A stretch of 64,000 nucleotides of DNA. Origin: an uncultured Oscillospiraceae bacterium. GTDB lineage: Bacteria > Bacillota > Clostridia > Oscillospirales > Oscillospiraceae. Location: positions 1-64,000 of the forward strand of contig CAKTXA010000005.1 in assembly GCA_934631005.1 (NCBI GenBank). Reading direction: 5' to 3'. The notes below the pieces were generated by a model that saw only the letters and a list, made by a program, of their open reading frames with translations, was not told where the DNA came from and did no database searches. Below are positions 41,765-51,600 of this stretch, piece by piece; positions within the stretch are counted from its first letter, which is position 1, and each line of letters starts with the position of its first letter. A program made the position numbers and the translations under genes.

Positions 41765-42253
41765 ATGCAGAGGATCGAAAAGGAAAACTACTATCTGGAC
41801 ATCGCGCAGACCGTGCTGGAGCGTTCGACGTGCCTGCGCCGCTGCTACGGGGCGATCATCGTGCAGAACGATGAGATCGTGGCCACCGGCTACAACGGCG
41901 CGCCGCGCGGCCGCAAAAACTGCTGCGATCTCGGCTACTGTATGCGCGAAAAGCTGCAGGTCCCGCGCGGCGAGCGCTATGAGCTCTGCCGCAGCGTGCA
42001 CGCCGAGGCCAACGCCATCATCTCCGCCTCCCGCCGGGAGTGCATCGGCGCGACCATCTACCTCGTCGGCAAGGAGGCCGCCACGGGCAAGATCCTCGGC
42101 GACGCCACGTCGTGCTCCATGTGCCGCCGCATGATCATCAACGCCGGCATCGACCGCGTGGTCATCCGCAATACGGAGACGGAATTTTCCGTCGTCCCCG
42201 TCCAAAGCTGGATCGACGAGGATGATTCCATCGCTGAAGCGTGTCAAAAATAA
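41765..42253 (+). CDS. Deoxycytidylate deaminase (ComEB-like)
   Basis: 162 aa; dCMP to dUMP for thymidylate synthesis. Zinc-dependent site: HAEANAII (catalytic Glu) and CSMCRRMIINAG. The second Cys-rich stretch, GRKNCCDLGYCMRE, is typical of dCMP deaminases. The stop codon sits in the loop of a hairpin (GCGTGTCAAAAA/TTTTTGACACGC, 42239-42265). Confidence 0.93.
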   Translation: MQRIEKENYYLDIAQTVLERSTCLRRCYGAIIVQNDEIVATGYNGAPRGRKNCCDLGYCMREKLQVPRGERYELCRSVHAEANAIISASRRECIGATIYLVGKEAATGKILGDATSCSMCRRMIINAGIDRVVIRNTETEFSVVPVQSWIDEDDSIAEACQK

Positions 42254-42450
42254 ATTTTTGACACGCTTTCAAACGAAACCCGCTTCGCTGGGCTTTCGTT
42301 TGAGAAGGCTTGCAGCCTGCGCGCGCATAATTTGTGTGCCTGCGGCACACAAATTCCACACTTACAGGCTGAGTTGTATTTTTGCCGACGTACACGCCGC
42401 CGGCAAAAATGATCCGAATTTTATTTTGCGCCTGCGGGCGCAAAACTCTG
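42239..42450 (+). repeat. Chain of five palindromic hairpins
   Basis: The stretch downstream of the deaminase holds five consecutive foldbacks: GTGTCAAAAA/TTTTTGACAC, TCAAACGAAA/TTTCGTTTGA, AATTTGTGTGCC/GGCACACAAATT, TTTTTGCCG/CGGCAAAAA and TTTTGCGCC/GGCGCAAAA. No ORF is supported. Confidence 0.65.
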
Positions 42451-42529
42451 CGAGGCTTAGCCGATGAGGTATAACGCCTGGCAGCAGCGGTGATACTCTC
42501 CATAAACGGCAAGGTTTGGAGGGATGTTC

Positions 42530-42790
42530 ATGGTCAAGGGCGTGACCCGGCAGGTGGTCATGGTGCGCGCGGCGGACAGCGACCTGTTTGAGCAGGCGAT
42601 CTTTCTCATCCGCGCGGACGCCGCGGAAAAGGGCGGCGTGACGGAGCAGACGCTCCTGCGGCAGGCCAAGCAGGCGGCGGAGCGCTACACCGGCGGCTGC
42701 CTTGCGGCCGGACGCCGCACAAGGCTCCTGTACGCGCTCCTCGGCGCCGCCGCCACAGGACTGGTCTGGCTGCTGACAGCCGTGCTTTAA
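42530..42790 (+). CDS. Small protein with C-terminal membrane anchor
   Basis: 86 aa from ATG 42530 (GGAGGG site 7 nt upstream; ATG 42524 is too close). A soluble helical part (DSDLFEQAIFLIRADAAEKG) is followed by one C-terminal span (LLYALLGAAATGLVWLLTAVL). No known domain. Monocistronic, with a strong terminator. Confidence 0.7.
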   Translation: MVKGVTRQVVMVRAADSDLFEQAIFLIRADAAEKGGVTEQTLLRQAKQAAERYTGGCLAAGRRTRLLYALLGAAATGLVWLLTAVL

Positions 42791-42800
42791 GGAAGAAGCG

Positions 42801-42840
42801 ACCGGGAATTTGCCGCATTTCGGCAAATTCCCGGTTTTTC
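42801..42840 (+). terminator. Terminator before dusB
   Basis: ACCGGGAATTTGCCG-cattt-CGGCAAATTCCCGGT then TTTT. Confidence 0.92.
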
Positions 42841-42869
42841 TTGTGTGCGGAACAGAAATGTGATATAGT
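42841..42869 (+). promoter_or_regulatory. dusB promoter
   Basis: TTGTGT, 17-bp spacer, TATAGT, directly after the upstream terminator. Confidence 0.65.
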
Positions 42870-42899
42870 AGCTGTAATAAACAGTTCGGAGTAGGTAAC

Positions 42900-43865
42900 A
42901 TGCAGATTGGACCTCTGAATATCGCGGGCGACCTGGTGCTCGCGCCCATGGCGGGCGTGACGGACTGGGCGTTCCGCACCGTCTGCGCGCAGCTCGGCGC
43001 GGCGGTCACGGTGACGGAGATGGTCTCGTCCCGCGCGCTGGTGTACCACGACAAAAAAAGCCTGCGCCTGCTGCGCAAAACGCCCGCGGGGCTCTGCGGG
43101 GCGCAGCTGTTCGGCAGCGACCCCGCCGTGATGGCGGACGCCGCCGGCCTTGCTCTGGAGGCCTCCGGCGCGGATTTTATCGACCTCAACATGGGCTGCC
43201 CCATGCCGAAGATCGTCGGCAACGGCGACGGCTGCGCCCTCATGCGCGACGAAGCGCTCGCGGCGCAGATCGTTGAAGCGGTGTGCCGGGCGGTAAGCGT
43301 GCCTGTCACGGTCAAGATGCGCACGGGCTGGGACAAGGGCAGCGTCAACTGCGTGCGTCTTGCGCAGGCGGTGGAGGCCGCCGGAGCGGCGGCGGTGACC
43401 GTCCACGGGCGGACAAAGTCGATGCTCTACTCCGGCACCGCCGACTGGGACACCATCCGCACCGTCGTGGAGGCGGTCAAGATCCCCATCATCGCCAACG
43501 GCGACGTGTTCGATGAGACCGCCGCCCTGCGCTGCAAAGCGCGCACCGGCGCGGCGGGGTACATGATCGGCCGCGCCGCGTTCGGCGACCCGTGGATCTT
43601 CCAGCGCGTGCAGGCGGCTCTGCGCGGCGAAGAAGCGCCCGCGCGCCTGCCGCTGCGTGAGCGGATGGACACGGCGCTGCGCCAGATCGAGCTGGCGGCG
43701 GCGGACAAGGGCGAGCACATCGCGTGCCTGGAGGCGCGCAAGCATCTGGCCTGGTACCTGCGCGGCGTGGCGTACAGCGGGTATTATAAAGAAAAAATCT
43801 CCGCGATCTCGACCATGGACGAGGTGCGGGCCATCATAAACGGCATCCAACGTGACCTGAAGTGA
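42900..43865 (+). CDS. dusB: tRNA-dihydrouridine synthase
   Basis: 321 aa FMN enzyme reducing uridines in the tRNA D-loop. Seen: LVLAPMAGVTDWAFRT, catalytic Cys in DLNMGCPMPKIVGNGDG, VTVKMRTGWD, VTVHGRTKSMLYSGTADW, IPIIANGDV and the helical domain EARKHLAWYLRGV. It opens a run with the zinc-ribbon and DUF2500 genes, 21 and 22 nt apart. Confidence 0.95.
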   Translation: MQIGPLNIAGDLVLAPMAGVTDWAFRTVCAQLGAAVTVTEMVSSRALVYHDKKSLRLLRKTPAGLCGAQLFGSDPAVMADAAGLALEASGADFIDLNMGCPMPKIVGNGDGCALMRDEALAAQIVEAVCRAVSVPVTVKMRTGWDKGSVNCVRLAQAVEAAGAAAVTVHGRTKSMLYSGTADWDTIRTVVEAVKIPIIANGDVFDETAALRCKARTGAAGYMIGRAAFGDPWIFQRVQAALRGEEAPARLPLRERMDTALRQIELAAADKGEHIACLEARKHLAWYLRGVAYSGYYKEKISAISTMDEVRAIINGIQRDLK

Positions 43866-43886
43866 GGAAAGGAACGGTCTGAAACT

Positions 43887-44792
43887 ATGAGTGAACAGAA
43901 TTTCAAAACAGTCGTCTGCCCTGAGTGCGGCGCCGAGCTGCAGATCCCGCAGCAGCTGACGGAGTATTCGTGTATGTACTGCGGCGCGCGCCTGCATGAG
44001 AGCGCCCCGCAGCCGCTGGACGAGGCGGCGGAGGCGGACTTTGAGGCCGTCTGCGCGGCGCTCATCTCCTGCGTGACGGACTATCCCGACTATAACCAGA
44101 AGATCACGCGCGACCTGTACGCGCCGTCGTTCGACGCCTACCGCGCGGGCTGCGCGCCCGTCATCGAGCGGCTGAACGCCGCCGCGCGCACCGACAAGCA
44201 GATCGCCGCCGCGGCCGACCGCCTGCTGGACGATCTCGCCGCCGCGTGGGACACGCAGAAAAGCAAGACCGCCCGCCAGCACCGCATGACGGACGACAAG
44301 ATCATCGTGGCCATCTTCCTCGTGCCGATGGTGCGGATGCTGGAGCTGCCCGTGAGCGAGCCGTTCTGCAAGGCCCTGCAGGAAAAATGGTGCGAGCGCT
44401 ACCCCAAGGACCCGTTCTTCCTCGGCAGCTATGACTCCATCGCCGGCGGCTTCCGCAAAAAGTTCCTCGGCCTGTGCTTCATCACCACGGCCGTCTGCCA
44501 GTCGCGCGGCCTGCCGGATGACTGCGCCGAGCTCACCGCCTTCCGCGCCTTCCGCGACGGCTATCTCAAGACCTGCCCCGACGGTGCGGCGCTCATCGAC
44601 GAGTATTACAACATCGCGCCCGGCATCGTCGCCTGCATCGACATCTGCGGCGACCGCAGCGCGCGCTATGACGCCATCCGTGAGGAATATCTTGACCCCT
44701 GCTACCGTGACCTGCAGGCCGGGCGGCTGGAGCGCTGCAAAAACCGCTATGTGCGCATGGTGCGCGCGCTGGAGAAGGAGTATTTGAGCTGA
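43887..44792 (+). CDS. Zinc-ribbon protein of unknown function
   Basis: 301 aa. An N-terminal zinc ribbon, VVCPECGAELQIPQQ..YSCMYCGARL (two CxxC), is followed by a helix-rich region of about 260 residues without a known fold. Lacks a signal peptide or spans. Sits between dusB and a DUF2500 gene, likely co-transcribed. Confidence 0.75.
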   Translation: MSEQNFKTVVCPECGAELQIPQQLTEYSCMYCGARLHESAPQPLDEAAEADFEAVCAALISCVTDYPDYNQKITRDLYAPSFDAYRAGCAPVIERLNAAARTDKQIAAAADRLLDDLAAAWDTQKSKTARQHRMTDDKIIVAIFLVPMVRMLELPVSEPFCKALQEKWCERYPKDPFFLGSYDSIAGGFRKKFLGLCFITTAVCQSRGLPDDCAELTAFRAFRDGYLKTCPDGAALIDEYYNIAPGIVACIDICGDRSARYDAIREEYLDPCYRDLQAGRLERCKNRYVRMVRALEKEYLS

Positions 44793-44814
44793 GCGCCAAA
44801 AGGAGGGCACGCAG

Positions 44815-45204
44815 ATGATGGGCTTTGGATTCGGCGGCTTTGACGTGTTCGGCACGGGGATGTTCGTACTGGTCGGGCTGGTGTTCTGCTTTGTGTTCGG
44901 CATGATCATCGTCTCGCTCGTCCGCTCGGCAAAGCAGAAGCGCAAAAATGACGCCTCGCCGCGGCTGGACGTTGCCGCCACGGTGCGCTCGCGCCGCACG
45001 CAGGTCGACTCGCACCGTCACCATGACCGGAACGGCTTTGACAACGTGCACTATGACACGGCGTACTTTGTGACGTTTGAGTTCCCCAGCGGCGACCGGT
45101 CGGAGTTTTCCGTCAGCGGGCAGGAGTACGGTATGCTCTGCGAGGGCGACCGCGGGACGCTCCACTTTCAGGGCACGCGCTACCTCGGCTTTACGCGCGA
45201 GTGA
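44815..45204 (+). CDS. DUF2500 family membrane protein
   Basis: 129 aa. One N-terminal span (TGMFVLVGLVFCFVFGMIIV), then a conserved soluble domain: VAATVRSRRTQV, HRHHDRNGFDNVHYDTAYFV, TFEFPSGDRSEFSV and EGDRGTLHFQGTRYLGFTR. This matches DUF2500 from memory. Function unknown. AGGAGGG site 8 nt before the ATG. Confidence 0.85.
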   Translation: MMGFGFGGFDVFGTGMFVLVGLVFCFVFGMIIVSLVRSAKQKRKNDASPRLDVAATVRSRRTQVDSHRHHDRNGFDNVHYDTAYFVTFEFPSGDRSEFSVSGQEYGMLCEGDRGTLHFQGTRYLGFTRE

Positions 45205-45241
45205 CGTCGAAACCGGCAAAATAAAAAACGCGCCGCCGCGC

Positions 45242-45270
45242 TTGACAACCGGCGGCGCGTGTGCTATTAT
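45242..45270 (+). promoter_or_regulatory. tRNA-fMet promoter
   Basis: TTGACA, 17-bp spacer, TATTAT, inside the loop and 3' arm of a GC-rich hairpin (ACGCGCCGCC/GGCGGCGCGT). Confidence 0.8.
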
Positions 45271-45291
45271 AATTCAGCTGACAGTCCATAT

Positions 45292-45364
<73 letters not shown>

Positions 45365-45402
45365 CCATAAATCGCCGTATTTCGTAGGAAATGCGGCGAT
45401 TT

Positions 45403-45588
45403 CGCTACATTTTTGTTCGATTTTTTCCATTTTGCTCATTTGCAATTCACGTTACCCGTGGAGTCCTTGCCCTGATTTGCTGGGTATAAACTCCATATCG
45501 AAGCATTCAAAAAGTTTTCGTTGGAATGTCGCCGTTCGATGCCTTTCCGCACCATTTGCAATAAAGTATGCAATAGCGCGTTTTTGTT
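45403..45588. other. Spacer between tRNA-fMet and integrase
   Basis: AT-richer than the flanks, no gene seen. It would be expected to contain one attachment site of the element, but I could not find a second copy of the tRNA 3' end further right. Confidence 0.4.
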
Positions 45589-46965
45589 TTATGCCGTGCG
45601 GCTTTTGCGGCGTGGAAAGCTGGGCAACTGAATATCCGCAAACTTGGCGCGCGGGCCGGCTCCGTTCAGTTTTGCCATCTCATTCATTTTATCCATCCAC
45701 AGGTAAGCGCTCATTGTGTCGATCGCCTCGCGCTCGATATCCTCGTTTTTATGAAGATATTTACGCGTTGTTTCAATCGACGAATGCCCCAGAATCCCCT
45801 GCACGATGTTGAGCGGTACCTTATCCTCCACCAGCCGCGTCGCCAGCGTGTGCCGCAGCGCGTGGGGATTGACCTTGCGGATCTCGCAGCGTTTGGAAAC
45901 CGCGGCCAGCCGAATCTCAAAGCTCTTGGGATCGAGGGGCGTCCCGACCTTGGACGGGAACAGCAGCCCGTCCGGGTTCGGCCACGTGGAATTTGCCAGC
46001 GTGAACAGATGCCGGATCAGAAGCTCGCACAGGCCGTCAGAGATCGCGATCTCGCGGTTCGACGTGCTTGTCTTCGGCGTGTCCTGAACGATAAGGTGCG
46101 TTTTCTTCTTCGGGTCGTAATTCAGGATCTCGATGTTTGGATTCTCTGGAGAAACCGCCGTTGTTGGAACACGGATCAGATTTTTCGTGACCGAAAGCGT
46201 CTGCTTCTCCAAATCCAGATCGGAGATTTTCAGCGCCAGTACCTCGCCGACGCGGAATCCGACAAACAGCGTTGTCAGAATCGCCACGCGCTGTGTTTCC
46301 CGCATGACCTCCTCGATAAAAATCTGCATTTCCGCTGGACTCAGGACGCGCATCTCCGGTGTAATGACAGTCGGCCTTGCGGTGTCGATCGTTGGGTTGC
46401 AGGGCAGCCGGTACTTCCGCATAGCGTATGTGAAGAAATCCTTGAGCAGCATATGCTGGTTTTGAATAGTCTTTGCAGACAGACCGCCCCTACGTCCATC
46501 CGCACGGCTGCCGTTTTTCTGTTTCCGCTGATAGTAGTCCTGCACAACGTCCTGCGTGATCTGATAGAGCGGCAGGTTTCCAAAGGCTTCGGCAAAGTGG
46601 ATTCGGTAAGTATCCAGATAGCTTGCATAGGTGGACGGCTTTCTGGTGGGCGGCGCTTTGTATAGGTCAAGCCATTGCGGAAACGCTTCTGAAAAGAGAA
46701 TTTCCGATTCAATGGGATGTCCGAGTTTTGCCCGAAGCTCTTCCATATGGGCAGCTTCCTGCGTCCTCGCTTCGTCCTCGGCCTTCAGACGCGCCTGCTC
46801 TTCCTCCCACTGTGCCCAGCGCTCCTTGCAGATCGTCTTGGTACGACCCTTGAAGGACTTCCGAAGCGGCTTGCCATCCTCTTTCCGACCGTAGGTGACC
46901 TGATAGACCCATGATTTGTCTTTTTGCTGATAGAAACAGCCTTCTCCATTAGAACGACGTTTCAT
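45589..46965 (-). CDS. Tyrosine recombinase (phage/ICE integrase)
   Basis: 458 aa. The N-terminal arm-binding region MKRRSNGEGCFYQQKDKSWV is followed by a core-binding SAM-like domain and the catalytic domain: GFRVGEVLALKISDLD (Arg I), HALRHTLATRLV (HxxR) and LGHSSIETTRKYLH with the nucleophile Tyr. All catalytic residues are present. The position beside tRNA-fMet and the lower GC fit a mobile element end. It reads toward the tRNA and lies downstream of an excisionase-like gene. Confidence 0.93.
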   Translation of the reverse strand: MKRRSNGEGCFYQQKDKSWVYQVTYGRKEDGKPLRKSFKGRTKTICKERWAQWEEEQARLKAEDEARTQEAAHMEELRAKLGHPIESEILFSEAFPQWLDLYKAPPTRKPSTYASYLDTYRIHFAEAFGNLPLYQITQDVVQDYYQRKQKNGSRADGRRGGLSAKTIQNQHMLLKDFFTYAMRKYRLPCNPTIDTARPTVITPEMRVLSPAEMQIFIEEVMRETQRVAILTTLFVGFRVGEVLALKISDLDLEKQTLSVTKNLIRVPTTAVSPENPNIEILNYDPKKKTHLIVQDTPKTSTSNREIAISDGLCELLIRHLFTLANSTWPNPDGLLFPSKVGTPLDPKSFEIRLAAVSKRCEIRKVNPHALRHTLATRLVEDKVPLNIVQGILGHSSIETTRKYLHKNEDIEREAIDTMSAYLWMDKMNEMAKLNGAGPRAKFADIQLPSFPRRKSRTA

Positions 46966-47008
46966 GTGATCAACCTCCAATTTCTTTGTAATATTTGGAG
47001 ATTTGACT

Positions 47009-47197
47009 TTAATTCATAATCGTATGTGAGGTTTTCATCCACTCGTAAAACGGTTCCTTTGGAACGCGAAAAGAATTGCCGATACGAATGACCGGAAATG
47101 ATTTGCTGTGGATCAGATTGTACGCAGCGTTGATGCTGATGTTCAGGATCTGCTTGATATCCCGTACAGTCAAGGTTTCATTTTCTCTCTTTTCCAT
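47009..47197 (-). CDS. Excisionase-like helix-turn-helix protein
   Basis: 62 aa from the ATG at 47197 (GGAGG site). ETLTVRDIKQILNISINAAYN, then FPVIRIGNSFRVPKEPFYEW, is the MerR-like winged helix of the excisionase (HTH_17) family. It lies 43 nt before the integrase on the same strand, the usual int-xis pairing. Confidence 0.88.
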   Translation of the reverse strand: MEKRENETLTVRDIKQILNISINAAYNLIHSKSFPVIRIGNSFRVPKEPFYEWMKTSHTIMN

Positions 47198-47291
47198 AGT
47201 GGAATCCTCCTCATACGAAGTAAAATATGAACTTTTCAAGGTGCAGAAGCTGACTCGTATAGCTATTGTACGACAGCTCTGCGGGTAATGC

Positions 47292-47325
47292 AATGCCGCC
47301 GCTGGTATCGCGGCGGCATTATTTT
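47292..47325. terminator. Hairpin terminator inside the mobile remnant
   Basis: AATGCCGCCGC-tggtatc-GCGGCGGCATT followed by ATTTTG. Confidence 0.6.
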
Positions 47326-47350
47326 GAAAGATGTTTCTCTTTTCAGGTTC

Positions 47351-47467
47351 TTAAAGCCCGTGATATATACGGAAGAGTTTTTCTTTCGTGCCATCAAAAA
47401 TAGCCTCGGTGAACGTATACATCTGCGCAAGTGCATCGACCGCCTGTTGCCGTGTGGAATAAGCCAT
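47351..47467 (-). pseudogene. Small ORF, likely C-terminal remnant related to the sigma-4-like gene
   Basis: 38 codons: MAYSTRQQAVDALAQMYTFTEA and onward to TAA at 47351. ALAQMYTFTEAIF resembles LASFYTFTKQVF, the last residues of the neighbouring sigma-4-like protein. This suggests a decayed paralogue, or a short stand-alone copy. No good ribosome site precedes the ATG. Confidence 0.4.
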
Positions 47468-47550
47468 CCAAAGAGAAATTCCCATGCTTTTGTATTAGCA
47501 TTCCGGCTATTCCGACAAGAATAGTATCAAAGTTCTCCAGAAAAGCTTTC

Positions 47551-48039
47551 TCACGATAAACGAAACACCTGCTTTGTAAATGTGTAGAAGCTCGCCAGGT
47601 TGTCGATGGCCTCAGCGCGTATTTTATAAACAGTTCTTCTGGTAACGCCAAGACCTTTGGCGATCTCCGTCCAGCTTTTTTGGAAAAAGTAATGCTCCTT
47701 CAGAGTCGTGCTTTCCCGATGCTCCAACAAGCTGATATAGTATTGTAGACGTTCCCGTTCGCAAACCAATGCTACATATTGTGCTGCAACCTCGTTAGAA
47801 GCATCTTTGTTCAGCCGGTCCGTTACCTCCCGGAAGCACATCGCGATACCTGCAACGTCATGGGGATAACTGTTGTCCGGATCATTCTCGCGGCGAGACA
47901 ACGCCAGTGTCTCGATCATTTCCTCAGGCGAAACAATATTACAATGCTGCAGTTCATAGCGCAGCAGTTCAATTTCCTTGGTCGTTTTCGCATAATTCTC
48001 CAGAAGCGTTAAAATATAACCAGTCATTTCATTTTCCAT
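47551..48039 (-). CDS. Sigma-70 region 4-like regulator of the mobile element
   Basis: 162 aa from ATG 48039 (GGAGGAAT site). Long helical N-terminus; the C-terminal helix-turn-helix SWTEIAKGLGVTRRTVYKIR resembles region 4 of sigma factors, as in ArpU/RinA-type phage late regulators (DUF1492-like). Two upstream residues of homology are not needed. Bordered upstream by a bidirectional terminator. Confidence 0.7.
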   Translation of the reverse strand: MENEMTGYILTLLENYAKTTKEIELLRYELQHCNIVSPEEMIETLALSRRENDPDNSYPHDVAGIAMCFREVTDRLNKDASNEVAAQYVALVCERERLQYYISLLEHRESTTLKEHYFFQKSWTEIAKGLGVTRRTVYKIRAEAIDNLASFYTFTKQVFRLS

Positions 48040-48091
48040 TGGCAGTATTCCTCCGTGTTCTATTGAGAAGTCTGCGGGCCGCGAAAGCATA

Positions 48092-48139
48092 AAAAAACAG
48101 ATGTCCCTGTGTCACAACCGTACAGGACATCTGTTTTTT
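48092..48139. terminator. Bidirectional terminator
   Basis: AAAAAACAGATGTCC (48092-48106) pairs with GGACATCTGTTTTTT (48125-48139). Confidence 0.8.
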
Positions 48140-48595
48140 CCACATTAAGAGTACCATAGAGAATGGTGCAATGACAAGTACATGCACATGGAAATTTTCA
48201 GGAATAAGCCGTGAAAATTGTGTATACACAGCGGGAAATCCGTGTGAAGCTATCTTTCAAGCATCAAAACAAGCAGAATGCCGCAGCCTTTTGACTCCAC
48301 GATGCTTAAAATCTTGCCCAATTCAAGACACACTCTCTATACAGTTTACATTGTGGATGAACGGATGCAAAGTTTTGGAGCACGATGGATGGCTGATATG
48401 CAGGTTGAGAGTATAAAGCAATGGGAAGATAAGAACACACTCGATTCCTCGCTATCCAAAAGCTACGGGAGTTGTTTGGAGTTTCTGAATTGTTGAGCGT
48501 AACGATCCAGGGCATGTCATCTGCCCATTGAACATTGATGTAACCGCATTCTTTTAGTTCTCTTACAATGCCATCGAGCACATTGCTTTGGAAAG
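48140..48595. other. AT-rich tail of the mobile remnant
   Basis: No confident gene. A minus-strand frame at 48306-48581 (GTG start, MLDGIVRELKECGYINVQW..., about 35 protein-like residues then low-quality sequence) could be a decayed accessory gene; there is no ribosome site. Composition differs from the GC-rich flanks. The right edge is about 48595, where homology to the GH95/GH2 3' region begins. Confidence 0.4.
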
Positions 48596-48597
48596 CA

Positions 48598-48631
48598 CGG
48601 CGGCAGTCAGAGCATGGTCTGACTGCCGCCG
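48598..48631 (-). terminator. GH95 terminator lacking its U-tract
   Basis: CGGCGGCAGTCAGA/TCTGACTGCCGCCG stem identical to that behind the GH2 gene. Here the minus-strand run after it is only TGCTTTCC instead of TGCTTTTTTT. Confidence 0.75.
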
Positions 48632-48655
48632 CCGGGGAGGATGATAGAGGTGATT

Positions 48656-51600
48656 TTATTTTAGCGTAAAGCTTTTTCTCGCGGAGGGCTCGAACATTCT
48701 AAGCAGGATCGCCGCCGCCTCGCTGCGCTTGATGGTGCTCTCGGGGCGGAACGTGCCCGCCGTGTCATTGCCGTGCAGGATGCCCGCGCGGTAGAGCTCG
48801 TAGATCTCCGCCGCGAACGCGTCGCCGAGCTTCACGTCGGGGATCGCGTTGTCCGCCACGGTGTTGATCTGCTCGTAGTGCTCCAGCGCGCCGTGGAAGA
48901 TGTGCACAAACTCGCCGCGCGTGACGGGTGCGTTCATCTGCTCCCGGCTGTAGCCGGCGTAGCGCTCCTCCAGAATGCCGTTTGCGACAGCGTAGCTGAC
49001 ATAGGCGTCATACCAGTTCCCTGCGCCGTTTTTCAGGCTGACCTCGCCGGTGCGGTCAAGCTGATGCAGCGCGGCGGACAGCTTGATCGCCTGCGCCACG
49101 GTCAGCGTGGAATCCGGGTCAAAGCGTCTGTCGCCCACGCCGTCGATCAGACCGTTTTCGTGCGCGCGGTAAACGCTGTCATAATACCAGCTATCGCGCG
49201 GCACGTCGACAAAGCGCGTCCGCTCCGCAGCAGCCTGAGACTGCCCGGCATCCTCCCGGACGGAGGGTCTGCCGACCGACGCACTCGAGCCGCCGCCGGA
49301 AGGCGCAGGCGGTGTGACCGTCGGAGCTTGGACGCTAACGGTCTTGTCGCCCGTCCAGTTAATCCCATCCAGACTGTACTGCACCTTGTAGGTCATGGGC
49401 TGATTGCCTGCGTTGGCAGACAGCGTCAGCCTTGCCGTCTGCACTTTATCCGTGCCGGTCGTTGTGCCGGTGATGTCATCGGCAGCCTTGACCTGAATGC
49501 CGTCAGTCAGATCCGTGCCGGTGAGCGTGACTGTGATATCACCGCCGTCAGAGGAAAGCTCCGTGGGCGTTACGGTATAGCCGGTCACCGTCGGGGTGGG
49601 CGAGACAGACGCAAACCGGGCAGTCACCGTATTATTCCCGTCCGCAAGCGTCAGCTTCAGCGGGTCATCCGTGCTCTGCGTATGATTGTACTCCCAGCCC
49701 AGGAAGCGGGATCCGGGCTCCGCCGTCGGTGTGAGCGTTACCTCCGTTCCGGGCGCATACGGCGCGCCGGGGGAAGCTGCGACGCTGCCGCCGCCCTGCA
49801 CCATCAGAAGCAGGCGTGCGGTGGGGTTGACCACCACGCGCAGGGGGAGCGTCGCCTCTTTACCGCCATACTGCGCGGTCAGGGTAGCCGTGCCTGCGCC
49901 GACTGCCGTCACGCTCCCACCAGACACAGTGCAGATCCCGTCGGGCTTCGTGCTGATCTGCGCCATGGCGGTCACATCCTGCGGCGCGCCGCGGTCATAG
50001 ACCGCTGTCACGGTGAGGCTCGTCGTTCTTCCCACTGCAAGCGCCGATGACGCGGCGTGGAGCTTGAGCTCCGTGAGCACCGGGGTAAAGTCCTTTCCCT
50101 GCATTGCCGCATTCAGCGCGTCTGTCGCGCTGTTGACGTCATCCTGTGTGGCGGACGGATCGTTTGCAGCAGCGATGGCGGCAGCTCTGGCGTTCTGGAA
50201 CGTATTCCACTCGATCTCGCCAAAGTCATCCTCCAGCGCCAGCGCCGCCTGCTCCAGCGCCGCATACAGCGCGGTCTTGTCGGCGGCTGCGGCGGGAAGC
50301 TGATGGTAGCCCTCAAGCTCCCAGAGCGTGATGCCGCCGTTTCCGGCGTTCTCCCTGTGGTAGAGCTTGAGCTGATATTCCTGCGCCGTGACCGGGGCAA
50401 AGTCCATCTCATATTTGGCGACATTGTTATTGATCTCAGTGCCGCCATTCTCACAGCCGGTGGCTTTCAGCTCCCAGACGCCGTTATCGTTCTTTACATA
50501 CAGCTCCACCTTGCCGATGCGCATATTCCCCTCATTTGGGTGCGTAGCGTCCCAGGACAGATCCACCCGCTCGAAGATGCGCAGCTCGCTGAGCTCCTTC
50601 TCCTCGCCGAGAGCTACCGTCAGGGTGAACGGAGCTGTCCCGTTCTTTGTCGCAAAGCGCTTTTGCGCATCGGATGCCTCCGTGCTTCCTTGGAAGCCGT
50701 CGGTCAGCCAGCTTGTACCGTATTGGCTGCTGTATGGCTCTGCACCGTCCAGTGTGAAGCTCTTTCCAAAGAAAATATTATCGCTTGTGTAGGTCGTCTG
50801 GTTTGTCGCAAGCCGTAGGTCGAGCGTTGCGGAAACGCCGGAGCCATCGGTCGCCTCGGCAGTGACGCGCAGGAGCTCCGCGCCCGCACCGGTCGCGGTG
50901 ACCAGACCGCTGTTGCTCACCGTCGCGTGCGTGGTCGGTGTGCCGTCCGTCTTGGCGATGCTCCAGCGCAGAACGGGGTTATCCGCGTCCACGGGTGTGA
51001 CCTCAGCCAGAAGCTGGATCGTCTGATCGACCGTGGAGAGCGTCGTCACACCTGTTGGCGACGAAAGAGCCAGACCGGTCACAGGCTTTGCCGCCTGCTG
51101 CTGGTAGACCTTAAAGTAGTCGATGGAAACGCTCACATCTTTCACAGTTGATTTGTTGATGACAATGTTGTCCATCACCCGCACACGGATGGTGTGGGGG
51201 CCGTCGGTCAGGTCGCGTTTTTCAAAGACCAGCATATCCGTTTGCTTTGGGTCTGCGTTGACGCTGTGCCAATCGTCCTGCTTAACGCCGTCAATGTAGA
51301 CCTCCACAGCGTTATAGTTGGGCTTTCCGACCGCGTACAGTCCGATGCCGCTGCCGGTAAAGCTGAGCGTCGCCTCGGAGCCCGGAGTCCATGAGCAGTT
51401 GTTGGTGCTCTCATAGTGGTCACCTTCGGTGAACAGGCTCCACGAGCCCGTGTACGCGACCTTCGGATCGTTGCTGTCCACGATGTGATCCTGCAGACCA
51501 CTTTCAGTCACGGTGGCGGAGCGTGCTCCCGGCGTCCCTGCGCCGTCAACACCGCAGACCTGATAGGAATACACCTCGCCGCCCGCGCGCAGCGCAGTCT

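Noticed and set aside
45365..48595. Direct att repeats matching the tRNA-fMet 3' end
   Set aside because: I looked for a second copy of the tRNA terminal sequence up to the GH95 gene and found none, so element boundaries are only inferred.
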